Positions 37,233 through 45,870 of a stretch of DNA of 64,000 nucleotides are shown here, piece after piece (position 1 is the first letter of the stretch; the number at the start of each line of letters is the position of its first letter). The position numbers and the translations under genes are program-made. The DNA comes from CAVVZJ01 sp963752755 (GTDB lineage: Bacteria; Planctomycetota; Planctomycetia; Isosphaerales; Isosphaeraceae). The stretch covers positions 186,001-250,000 of the forward strand of contig CAVVZJ010000010.1 in the NCBI GenBank assembly GCA_963752755.1. The letters are read 5' to 3'. The notes beneath the pieces are model-generated. The model saw only the letters and a list, made by a program, of their open reading frames with translations, searched no databases and was not told the DNA's origin.

Positions 37233-38272
37233 ATGCCGAGACGTCCGCGTCATGGCTTCACCCTGATCGAGCTGCTGGTGGTCATCGCCATCATTGGCGT
37301 CTTGATCGCGCTGCTCCTGCCCGCCGTGCAGGCCGCTCGCGAGGCCGCGAGGCGGGCTCAGTGCACCAACAACCTCAAGCAGATCGGCATCGCCCTCCAG
37401 AATTACTTCGACCAGCAAGGCAGGTTTCCGTTCGGCGTGGACTATTTCGGCACCTGGGACACCAGATGCACCTATGGCCCCCGCGGCCATAGTCTCTTCA
37501 CGGCCATCTTGAACCAGATGGAAGGCGGCAGCGGTTTACAACGCGATCAACTTCACTACCCGGCCGGCTCGCTCAATCCGAACCCGCCCGGCACGATGCC
37601 CAACGGCATCCACGGCGGCCGGGTGAACTCGACTGGCCTGCTGACCCGGATCAACACCTACATCTGCCCGTCCGAGGCGTCGCGGCAGGTTCCCTACCAG
37701 ATCCCCTCGCAGGGTAACAACCCCTTCAGTTGGGGTTCCTACGCCGGCGTCGCCGGCACTTGGGACGTAACCCGCTGGTGGTTCGGCTGTCCCCACGAGA
37801 TCGAGCCCACGGGCATGTTCGCCAAGCAATACTGCTACGACATCACCGCGAACCTCGACGGCACGAGCAACACGCTCTACATCGGCGAGACATCGCGGTT
37901 CCGGGGCGAGCTCGATCCCGCCCTCAACACCTGGTCCCGCGACCCTCTGGTACAGCACCTCGATTCCGGGTGTCACGCGAATCCAGGGCTATGCCTACGT
38001 CGTGCCGAAGCTCAACGCCCACGTGATGATCCCCGACCCACAGCCGGTCTGGAAGAACAAGAACGACCTGACCGGCGCCAAGGATTGGATGTTCGACGGC
38101 GTCTCCCAGAACTTCGGCCAGTTCGGCTTCCGGAGCCAGCACCCCGGCGGCGCCAACTTCCTCTTCGGCGATGGCTCGGTCCACTTCCTGAAGCAATCGA
38201 TCAACCTGAGCCACCTATCGCAGCCTGGGAACCAAGGCCGGCAACGAGGTCGTCAGCGCTGATAGTTACTAA
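37233..38272 (+). CDS. DUF1559 domain protein, prepilin-like N-terminus (frameshifted)
   Basis: About 346 residues from ATG 37233, with GGAGG about 10 bases upstream. Pseudopilin motif GFTLIELLVVIAI and LLPAVQAAREAARRAQCTNN, nearly identical to the paralogue at 4.8 kb. A pair of compensating frame changes lies at 37532-37556, where VYNAINF is read in another frame. Further along are INTYICPSEASRQV, SWGSYAGVAGTWDV and LDGTSNTLYIGETSRF. After a break near 37970 comes the C-terminus FRSQHPGGANFLFGDGSVHF, and a last break near 38212 gives the family ending TYRSLGTKAGNEVVSADSY at TAA 38270-38272. Its placement between hemE and hemG is unrelated to heme synthesis as far as can be seen. Confidence 0.88.
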
Positions 38273-38324
38273 CAGGTGAACAAAAATGGCGACCTGGTTG
38301 ACTTGTCGGGTGCGTACTCGAGTC

Positions 38325-38368
38325 GTCGACGACGCAACGATTCCTTGGCCGTACGGTGCGTCGTCGAC
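38325..38368 (+). terminator. hairpin terminator after DUF1559 gene
   Basis: GTCGACGACGCA (38325-38336) and TGCGTCGTCGAC (38357-38368) form a perfect 12-bp stem with a 20-base loop, 52 bp after the DUF1559 stop and 58 bp before the next start. Confidence 0.7.
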
Positions 38369-38426
38369 GGGCTCGACGCACTCCGACAGGCAACGCATTC
38401 CGTACACCTTCTGAAGGAGAGACGGG

Positions 38427-38784
38427 ATGAGGTGTCTCGCCGCGTCGTTGAGTGGATTCTGCGCTGCTGATCCTCGCCGGTTGTGACAATCGGTCCGGCC
38501 CGTCGGTCTATGGCGGCTCCTCCGACCCCACGCCCGAGGCCGGTACGCGGCCGGCGGAGAATGCCGCCTCGGTGCGGGAAACCCCACAGGACCGCGGACA
38601 AGGCCACCCGCGTCCGCGGCCCCGACAGCCGATGAACCTGGCCCCGTCAGGCTGGATTGCTCGCGGCGATCCGAACGCACACCGGCGGTCATCTGATCGA
38701 TTCCCACGGAATGACGGCCGGACGGTTCGAAACGTCCGGTCAGCCGGATCGAACCAGGTATCGCAGCGCGACCGAGTTGGTTAA
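38427..38784 (+). CDS. small lipoprotein following DUF1559 (frameshifted)
   Basis: About 118 residues. ATG 38427 has GAAGGAGA 6 bases upstream, a strong ribosome binding site. MRCLAASLSG begins a leader that, after a frameshift near 38455, continues LLILAGCDNRSGPSVYGG with lipobox LAGC. The rest is low-complexity and rich in Arg, Pro and Ser, so further frameshifts are likely and the end at TAA 38782-38784 is provisional. By position it corresponds to the lipoprotein after the first DUF1559 gene, but no shared domain can be read. Confidence 0.5.
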
Positions 38785-38842
38785 GATCAACGTTGATGGT
38801 CCCGGATTCCCGGGCACCGCACCTGCCAGGAAAGGGGCCGCT

Positions 38843-40315
38843 TTGGGCGAACGACCGGGAGGACCGCAGCGCGTCGTGGTCATCGGCGGGGGCCTGACCG
38901 GCCTGGCCGCCGCCCACCGGCTGCTGGCGAACGCCCCGACCGTCACGCCCCGCCGCCCTCTGGAACTCCGGCTTCTGGAGGCCGGCGACCGCCTCGGCGG
39001 CGCCGATCTGGACCGAGCACCGCGACGGCTTCACCCTCGAAGGCGGCGCCGACTCGTTCATCACCAACAAGCCCTGGGGCGTCGAGCTCTGCCGCGAGCT
39101 GGGCCTGGCCGACCGCCTGATCGGCACCGACAGCCGCCATCGCCGCTCGTTCGTCGTCCACCGCGGCCGGCTGGTGCCGGTCCCCGAGGGGTTCGTGATG
39201 ATGGCCCCCGGCCGGCTCTGGCCGGTGCTGACCACGCCCCTCCTCTCCTTGCGCGGCAAGCTCCGGCTCCTGCTCGACCTGGTCTTGCCGCGACGGACCG
39301 ACGATACCGACGAGAGCCTCGCCGCGTTCGTCCGCCGCCGGCTCGGCCGCGAGGCGCTCGACCGCCTGGTCCAGCCGCTCGTCGGCGGCATCTACACGGC
39401 CGACCCGAACGAGCTGAGCCTCCAGGCCACGTTGCCGCAGTTCCCCGCGATGGAGCAGGAGCACCGGAGCCTGATCCGGGCCATGCACCGCAAGTCCCGC
39501 GAGGAACGCGTCCGCGAAGGCCACGTCCTCCGGCGCCCGCTACGGTCTCTTCGTCACGCTCGACGACGGCATGGGCACGCTCCCCGAGGCCCTCGCCGCG
39601 TCGCTGCCGGCCGGCTCGATCCGCACGAACACGCCCGTCCGCCGCGTGCTCCGCCCCGAGGCCAAAGGCCCCTGGCGCGTCGAGCTGCTCGACGGCCCGA
39701 CGCTCGACGCCTCCGCCGTCGTCGTCGCCACCGAGGCCCACGCCGCCGCCCGCCTGCTCGACACGCTCGACCCCGCGCTGGCCTCGCAACTGCGGTCGAT
39801 TCCCTACGCCTCCTCGGCCATCGCCAACGTCGCCTTCCGCCGCGAGGACGTCGCCCACCCGCTCGACGGCTTCGGCGCGGTCGTCCCGATCGTCGAGGGC
39901 CGCCAGATCCTGGCCGTCTCCTTCACCAGCGTGAAGTTCCCCCGCCGCGCCCCGGCCGGCACGGTCCTGATGCGGGTCTTCGTCGGCGGCGCCACCCAGC
40001 CGCAGCTGTACGACCTCGACGACGCCGAGACTCACGGCCCTCGTCCGCCGCGAGCTGGCCGACCTGCTGGGCGTCCGCGGCGAGCCGATCCTGATGGAGA
40101 CTGGCCCGCCATCCCCGCGGCATGCCGCAGTACACCCTCGGCCACCTCGACCGCGTCGCCGCGATCCGTCGCCTGTCGGCCGTCACCCCGGCCTCGCCCT
40201 GGCCGGCAACGCCTTCGACGGCGTCGGCGTCCCCGACTGCATCCGCTCCGGCCACGAGGCCGCCGACGCGCTCCTCGCCCGACTGGCCGAGGCCTCGAAG
40301 ACCGCCGCCGCCTGA
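38843..40315 (+). CDS. hemG: protoporphyrinogen oxidase HemG/HemY-type (heavily frameshifted)
   Basis: About 490 residues. TTG 38843 is suggested as start because AGGAAAGGGG precedes it by about 6 bases. FAD-binding start VVVIGGGLTGLAAAHRL, then LRLLEAGDRLGG, FTLEGGADSFITNKPWGVEL, RRSFVVHRGRLVPVPEGFVM, RRLGREALDRLVQPLVGGIY, TADPNELSLQATLPQFPAME, YGLFVTLDDGMGTLPEAL, VVVATEAHAAARLLDTLDPA, VAFRREDVAHPLDGFGAVVP and GNAFDGVGVPDCIRSGHEAA at the C-terminus. Frames change near 38995, 39530, 40030, 40120 and 40200. The enzyme oxidises protoporphyrinogen IX (or coproporphyrinogen III) with FAD and oxygen. With hemD and hemE it makes a partial heme cluster. Confidence 0.88.
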
Positions 40316-40501
40316 CCTGGAACCATGCCGGTCCGTCCAGGCCACCCACCGGGCGCCACGCTCGCCACAATTTGCTGTTCGCTCCCGACTTCTGTCAATC
40401 GGCCTTGTCAATCTCCCGACCGGAGAGTGGCCCCAACTGTCGCAAAGGGAAGGGGGCTGAGACACAGACCCCCTTCCGGATTCCAGGCCGGCATGCGACC
40501 C

Positions 40502-40809
40502 TCAGGACTCCCGGCGGATGAACTTGCAGAAGTGGCTTTCCTTCCCGTCCGCCGTGTGCTCCTGGTAGACGAACGCCAGGTTCGCTTCGTCGAATTTCTG
40601 GAAGAAGTCCTCCCAGGAGATTTCCTCCAGACGTTCCTCGCCGCGGTAGCCGGGGAAGTCAAGTCGGAGAAGGCCCGCCTCCTCGCCCTTGTCAGCCGTC
40701 CCCTTGACCGTGGAAGGTCGTGCGCAACGGGCCTCCGCCCAGCGGCGGATCGTCTCATGATCGGTGGTCGTATGGCTCTCGTGATCGGTCTTCGGTGGGT
40801 CTGCGCCAT
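40502..40809 (-). CDS. small conserved protein of unknown function (frameshift near start)
   Basis: About 102 residues. ATG 40809 has a GGAGGG site about 9 bases upstream, but its frame must shift within the first codons to join PPKTDHESHTTTDHETIRRW. The conserved core is DHETIRRWAEARCARPSTVK, EEAGLLRLDFPGYRGEERLE, EISWEDFFQKFDEANLAFVY and QEHTADGKESHFCKFIRRE. Similar short proteins are widespread in bacteria and are sometimes labelled glucan branching enzyme in databases, which this length and sequence do not support. No signal peptide; probably a cytoplasmic single-domain protein. Confidence 0.7.
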
Positions 40810-41011
40810 GGGTGATTTCCCTCCAAATGGTGTCTTCGGTTCGGGAAGGCCCCGGGATTGGGGTCTCACCAGCAGCAAATGCAATCGCCATACCAGCACC
40901 CGACCATCCCGCCGGATCGCCGCGCCTACTGGTCGTGCGTTCAGATCACGGAACGAGGCCGACCCTGCGTTCTGGCAGTCGTTCCCCTCGTCGTTGTGAC
41001 GAGCCGATCAG

Positions 41012-42165
41012 TCAGGAGACGCGAAACCGCTCCAGACCCTCCTCGATCACGGCAATCCCGAGGCCCGGGGCGTCAGGCACGGCCACGCGACCCTCGACGG
41101 CCCGGATCGGCTCGGTGAGTTGGTGGCGGAGCGTGGTCCCCTCCTCGACGACGAACTCGAGCAGGCCCAGCGTGTTCGGGACGCTGGCCAGGAAGTGCAG
41201 CGCGGCGGCGACGTTCAGATAGGTCGTGAAGCCGTGGTTGACGACCGGCAGGCCGCGATCGGCGGCCAGCGCGGCGATCTTCATCGCCTCGGTGAACCCG
41301 CCGCAGCGGGTCAGGTCCACCTGGACCACGTCGATCTTGCCCGACGTCCATGAGTTGGAGGAACGACCTCCGCTCGCTCTCCTCCTCGCCGGCGGCGATC
41401 CGCAAGGTCGAGGCGGCCGAGAGCTTGGCGTAGCCCTCGTAGTCGTCGGGCAGCCAGCGGCTCCTCGAACCAGAAGAGGTCGTATTCCTCGAACGCCCGG
41501 GCCCGCTGGATGGCGGTCTTGGCGTCGTAGACGAGGCCGGCGTCGATCATCAGGTCGATGTCGGGCCCGAGCCCGCGCTCGGGCCTCGCGGACCAGCGCG
41601 ACGTCGGTCTCGCGCGTCCTGGCCCATCGGGTCCCAGCCGAACTTGACCGCCGTGAACCCCTGATCGGCGAACCGCCGGGCCCGCTCGCCGGTCTCCTCC
41701 GGGGTCGCGCCGAAGAGGGAGCTGGCGTACGGTCGGAGCGACCTTGCGAACCCGCCGCCGAGCAGCTTCCAGACCGGCATCCCGAGCGCCTTGCCCTTGA
41801 TGTCCCAGAGTGCCAGGTCGATCCCGCTCATGGCGTGGATGCCGATCCCGCGACGACCGCTGTAGATGTTCGCCCGGTACATCTTCTGCCAGAGGTACTC
41901 GGTCCGGAACGGGTCCTCGCCGATCGAGCACCTGGCCCAGGCCGGTGGTCGCCGTGTGCGAGAACGGCCCCTCGATGGCACCCTTCGCGGCCAGCGGGCT
42001 CGAATCGACCTCGCCGTAGCCGACGATCCCGGCGTCGGTCGTGACCTTGACGATCAGGGCGTCCTGGCCGCTGTCGCACTGTTCCTTGACCTCGGGCAGT
42101 CGGAGGTAGATCGCCTCGACGCCGGTGATCTTCAGGTCGCTGATCGGACTGGGACGCTCGCTCAC
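41012..42165 (-). CDS. mandelate racemase/muconate lactonizing enzyme family protein (heavily frameshifted)
   Basis: About 384 residues from GTG 42165, with AGGAG about 8 bases upstream. Enolase-superfamily layout: N-terminal capping domain (KITGVEAIYLRLPE, DALIVKVTTDAGIVGYGEVD), barrel with GIGIHAMSGIDLALWDIKGK, LGMPVWKLLGG, FTAVKFGWDPMG (catalytic Lys region), IDLMIDAGLVYD (first metal Asp), LFWFEEPLA (second metal Glu), IAAGEEESER (third metal ligand) and RGLPVVNHGFTTYLNVAAAL. Breaks lie near 41935, 41590, 41465 and 41345. Likely a sugar-acid dehydratase or racemase; the substrate cannot be told. Confidence 0.85.
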
Positions 42166-42476
42166 GTCTGGATCTCCTCTGAGATTCCGTAGCCTCTCCT
42201 CGAAGTCTGCCAGGATGCCAGGGGGCACCGCGGGCCGCAAGCGGCCATTCCCGGAATCGTGATCGATGAGCGCAGCCCTTATCCTCGCAGCGATTGCCGA
42301 CATGCTCCTCTCAGGAACCGGTCAACTCCGAAGACCAGCAGGTTCCCGCATTCCGATCGAGCGAATACTGTGACCAGGAGAGAGCCGGGGCGGCTCCGGA
42401 TCGGGCCGGATGAAACGGCTCCGGACGACGGCCTCTATGGTCGGTTCTCGTTCGCCTCCTCAAACGGGAGAAAATC
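42166..42476. other. 311-bp divergent promoter region
   Basis: Between the divergent enolase-superfamily and sulfatase genes. No gene or repeat is seen. ATACTG near 42367 could be part of a promoter for the sulfatase, but no convincing -35 accompanies it. Confidence 0.4.
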
Positions 42477-43895
42477 ATGAAGCCATCCGCCTCCTTCTTG
42501 CTCGGAACCCTCACCCTTCTAGGTCTGACTCAGGCCGCTCGTGCCGACGATCCGGAGTCGCCGAACTTCATCGTCATCCTCTGCGATAACCTCGGCTTTG
42601 GGGACGTCGGTTGCTTCGGCTCAACGAAGCATCAGACACCCCGGATCGACCGCATGGCCCGTGAGGGCATGCGGCTGACAAGTTTTTATTCGACCAGCGG
42701 CGTCTGTACCCCCTCGCGAGCTAGCCTCCTCACAGGTTGCTATCCTCGCCGCGTCGGACTGGATCTCACCCAACCCGATGGTCTCGTTCTCCGACCGGTG
42801 TCACCCAACGGCCTCAACCCCGAGGAAATCACGATCGCCGAGGTTCTCAAGGCGAAGCGTTACGCGACCGCCTGTATCGGCAAGTGGCATCTGGGTGATC
42901 AGCCACCCTTCCTCCCCACCCAGCAAGGCTTCGATACCTATTTCGGGATTCCCTACAGCGACGACATGACCGCGCGTCCGGATCGGGACTGGCCGCCCCT
43001 GCCCCTGATGCAGGACGACCGCGTGATCGAGGCCCCGGCTGACCGGAACACCCTGACCAAACGCTATACCCGACAGGCCATCGACTTCATCACACAGCAC
43101 AAGGACGAACGTTTCTTCCTCTATCTGGCGCACGCCATGCCAGGGTCCACTACAAGGCCCTTCGCCAGCCCGACGTTTCAGGGGCGATCGGCCAACGGAC
43201 CCTACGGCGACTCGGTCGAGGAGATCGACTGGTCCACCGGGCAGATCCTCGACACAATCACGAGGCTCGGGCTAGACCGGCGCACCTTGATCATCTGGAC
43301 GTCCGACAACGGTGCTCCCCGGCGCGATCCGCCACAAGGCAGCAATGCTCCTCTGGGTGGCTGGGGCTATACGACCCGCGAGGGCGGCATGCGAGTCCCT
43401 TGCATCGCCCGCTGGACAGGCCAGATTCCCGAGGGGAGTTCCTCGGATCAAGTCACGACCACCATGGATCTGCTTCCCACATTCGCCCACCTTGCGAGAG
43501 CCCGACTCTCGCAGGACCGGGCGATCGATGGCCACGATATCGGGCCGATCCTTGTCGCGTCTCCGGGGGCCGCGTCGCCCTACAAAGCGTTTTTCTACTA
43601 CGCCGCGGACCAACTTGACGCCGTCCGTTCCGGGCGATGGAAACTCTTTCTCGGACCCCCCGCTCCGCAGGCCGACCCCACGGATCGGACCGAGTCGCGA
43701 TCGGCTCGTCTCTACGACCTTGACACCGACCCCGGTGAGTCGAAAAACGTCGCCGACGAGCATCCCGATGTTGTGCAGCATTTGACGATCCTGGCGGAGA
43801 AGGCTCGTCGAACGCTCGGCGACGGCGATCGCCGGGGCTCCGGTCAGCGCCCCGCCGGTCGTATCGCAAACCCGACGCCGCGGGTCCTACCGTGA
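42477..43895 (+). CDS. type I sulfatase (arylsulfatase family), exported
   Basis: 472 residues, intact, from ATG 42477 (GGGAGAAAATC upstream). Signal peptide FLLGTLTLLGLTQAARAD. The formylglycine signature is GVCTPSRASLLTG (C-x-P-S-R), where Cys is converted to formylglycine by a sulfatase-modifying enzyme. Metal-site motifs CDNLGFGDVGCFG and IWTSDNGAP, plus GKWHLGDQ and YTTREGGMRVPCIARW, are present. Planctomycetota carry many such enzymes for removing sulfate from polysaccharides. The segment at about residue 222 reads MPGSTTRPFAS where relatives have MPHVPLFAS, possibly two compensating indels. A copy of the triple-hairpin repeat follows the stop. Confidence 0.92.
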   Translation: MKPSASFLLGTLTLLGLTQAARADDPESPNFIVILCDNLGFGDVGCFGSTKHQTPRIDRMAREGMRLTSFYSTSGVCTPSRASLLTGCYPRRVGLDLTQPDGLVLRPVSPNGLNPEEITIAEVLKAKRYATACIGKWHLGDQPPFLPTQQGFDTYFGIPYSDDMTARPDRDWPPLPLMQDDRVIEAPADRNTLTKRYTRQAIDFITQHKDERFFLYLAHAMPGSTTRPFASPTFQGRSANGPYGDSVEEIDWSTGQILDTITRLGLDRRTLIIWTSDNGAPRRDPPQGSNAPLGGWGYTTREGGMRVPCIARWTGQIPEGSSSDQVTTTMDLLPTFAHLARARLSQDRAIDGHDIGPILVASPGAASPYKAFFYYAADQLDAVRSGRWKLFLGPPAPQADPTDRTESRSARLYDLDTDPGESKNVADEHPDVVQHLTILAEKARRTLGDGDRRGSGQRPAGRIANPTPRVLP

Positions 43896-44391
43896 GGCAC
43901 GCCCTTGACAGTTCCGAGCGTTGCCTGGCTCATGCCGACCAGAGCGGTTCCCGCATGCGCCGGCCAGCCGAGGGCGGCTGGCCCACAAATCTTGTGGCAC
44001 AGCCGCCCCCGGCTGTGTTCCTCGACGACCGAACGAAATCCGCTCGAGAGCCCCCGGCCCAGTTCGCAGTCCCGACGACTCGCGATCCGGTCCGTTCTTG
44101 TCGGTCTGCCCGGCTCCGGGGCCTGAGCGTTGGAGATGCGTTACGGTCTCTGGCGCGCCCGAGTCCCCTTGATCAACCGGTCGAGGAATCAGGGGCATCA
44201 CCCCACCATTCGGCTTTCTGGAGGAAGGTTGCGCGGACGGCGACGGACCAACTCCGGATCGATTGGGAATCGTTTCGGAATCTTGGCCCCAATGCTTCGC
44301 GGTTGTCGCTACCTATTCATTGTCGCGGAGGTTTGAAGAAGCCGTTACTCAACGCCCCATACGTCGTCCCTGCACGAAGCGAGCGGATTCC
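43896..44391. other. 496-bp intergenic region with hairpin repeat
   Basis: After the sulfatase gene. It holds copy 2 of the triple-hairpin repeat (43943-44044). The remaining 350 bp show no gene; CTATTCATTG near 44310 is an AT-richer patch without clear promoter hexamers. Confidence 0.5.
43943..44044 (-). repeat. triple-hairpin dispersed repeat, copy 2 (inverted)
   Basis: 102 bp in opposite orientation to copies 1 and 3: starts AGCGGTTCCCGC and ends GAACGAAATCCGCT. The same three hairpins appear in reverse order, GGCCAGCC/GGCTGGCC-like, CCACAAATCTTGTGG and CACAGCCG/CGGCTGTG. It begins 47 bp after the sulfatase stop, so in this orientation too it sits at a gene end. Confidence 0.85.
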
Positions 44392-44922
44392 ATGACCGGC
44401 ACACTCCGTCGGTTCCAGAACAGCGCGACGCACCTCCTGGCCGTCGCAGCGATTACGGGCGTGATCGCGATCTCGGCGATGGCCAGCCGGACCGATCAGC
44501 CCTCAAGCATCAAGGCGGCTCCGGACATCCCCGAACATGCACAGACCTGTCAAGTCTGCCGATCACCCAACCATTACATGGGGTCGCCCCGCTGGCTCAA
44601 CTCGGGTGGGCGACCGTCGTCGTACGCGACCGCTCAGACGCGCCGCATTCCCGGCCCCCGCGATTCCCGCGCCTCTGACGGCCCCTGCTCTGCGTTCCCG
44701 GGTCCGTCGCCCGACCACCGGTTGAGCGAACTCCCGCTTGTTCGCCTCGTTCTTCAACGCCTCCATCTCTCGCCTCTGCCCGAAACGCGCTTCGCCCGGT
44801 CCGGTCCGATCCTTCCTCGATTCGAAGACACGTGGCTCGGAGTCAGGGGAATCCTCCGTGTCACGCTTGGACCGGCCGGGCGAAGCGTCCCGCCCTGGCG
44901 CTCAATGCAGAGTCGCGTTTAG
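44392..44922 (+). CDS. hypothetical protein with one membrane segment
   Basis: Up to 176 residues from ATG 44392. LLAVAAITGVIAISAMAS at residues 15-32 is a membrane or signal segment, followed by EHAQTCQVCRSPNHYMG with a single CxxC. The rest is Arg/Pro/Ser-rich with frame-shadow-like composition, and the end overlaps the convergent nuclease gene by 21 bp. The N-terminal 70 residues may be a real small protein with the true stop lost by a frameshift. No family recognised. Confidence 0.35.
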   Translation: MTGTLRRFQNSATHLLAVAAITGVIAISAMASRTDQPSSIKAAPDIPEHAQTCQVCRSPNHYMGSPRWLNSGGRPSSYATAQTRRIPGPRDSRASDGPCSAFPGPSPDHRLSELPLVRLVLQRLHLSPLPETRFARSGPILPRFEDTWLGVRGILRVTLGPAGRSVPPWRSMQSRV

Positions 44923-45735
44923 CACTGCCGCCAATCGTGCGGCGGACTGAGCCAACCGCCGTCGAGCAAGCGGCCCATTCGCGTCGAGATAATCCTGACC
45001 GAGCTTGGCACCCGGACGGAGTTGCTGGTCCGTGCCGGGAACCCGATAGGCCAACTTCGCGGCCTGAAAACTCTCCTCGGCCCAGTCCTTGACTTGGCCG
45101 CGTGACCAGGCCGCCACCGCCTCCGGCGTGGCGAGGGCCTCGATCTGTCGGACGAGGGCCGCCTCGTCCGCGGCCACCTTCTCGATCAGGCCCGAGTCCC
45201 AGACGCGGTGCAGGTTCGAACCCTGGCCGAAGAACTGAACCTGAAGGTCGTTACCACCGCGGTCCCCGTGGTCGCCAACGTGCACCGGCTGGTGCAGGTC
45301 CTGAAGGAAGTGGACGAGGAACCGCAACGCCTCGCGTCGCTTGGCGACCGGCGCGTTGGTGTCCGCCAGCATACGCCTGTTCTCGGCAATGGCGGAAGTC
45401 ACACAGCCGGTCTCGACGGGGCAGAACTTCGGGTCAAAGCGTTCCACGGTGATCGGGACGTTGACGTAGTGCCAGGGACCCGTTTCGGGCCGTTCCCGAC
45501 GGATCTCGTCGGCCCAGGTCGCGGCATCGGCGAGGCTCTCGCCCGGTTCCAGCAGCGACCGAACGATAGCGCGGGCCTCGGGGGTCAGTCGTGCCTCGGC
45601 GAACCGCGCCGAGGCCCGATGGCCGAGGCGTCCCCAGGCCCAGACCGGACTGGCCTGGGCGAGCAGCAGGAGGGTTGCGAGGATCGCGAATCGAGGCCGT
45701 TTCGACGAACTGGCCAACGCAGCGAGAATGTTCAA
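44902..45735 (-). CDS. S1/P1-type zinc nuclease, secreted
   Basis: 277 residues, intact, from ATG 45735. The signal peptide ends VWA before W, so the mature protein begins WGRLGHRAS, and the N-terminal Trp ligates zinc as in P1 nuclease. Further zinc ligands are in DAATWADEIRRERPETGPWH (Asp, His), LVHFLQDLHQPVHVGDHGDR (two His, Asp) and GGNDLQVQFFGQGSNLHRVW (Asn, His). Hydrolyses single-stranded DNA and RNA or 3'-nucleotides outside the cytoplasm, likely for phosphate or nucleoside scavenging. Divergent from the SEC-C gene across 135 bp. Confidence 0.93.
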   Translation of the reverse strand: MNILAALASSSKRPRFAILATLLLLAQASPVWAWGRLGHRASARFAEARLTPEARAIVRSLLEPGESLADAATWADEIRRERPETGPWHYVNVPITVERFDPKFCPVETGCVTSAIAENRRMLADTNAPVAKRREALRFLVHFLQDLHQPVHVGDHGDRGGNDLQVQFFGQGSNLHRVWDSGLIEKVAADEAALVRQIEALATPEAVAAWSRGQVKDWAEESFQAAKLAYRVPGTDQQLRPGAKLGQDYLDANGPLARRRLAQSAARLAAVLNATLH

Positions 45736-45870
45736 CGAAGGAAGTCTCCCGGTTGAGGGTCGGACGTCGCGCCGGGCGGTAGGCGCGTGATGGTCGCCTT
45801 TGCTACTTTGAAGTTTTCGCCAGCAAGCGCCAATCGCGTCTCAGATCCAAAAGAGCCGGGGAAGCCACCG

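Noticed and set aside
27729..42165. Widespread pseudogenes in the 27-42 kb region
   Set aside because: Breaks hit essential-looking genes, and similarity continues across them, so sequence error is the simpler explanation.
42477..43895. Reading CDNLGFGD as loss of a sulfatase metal ligand
   Set aside because: Some exported sulfatases carry Asn at this position, and the other metal and formylglycine motifs are intact.
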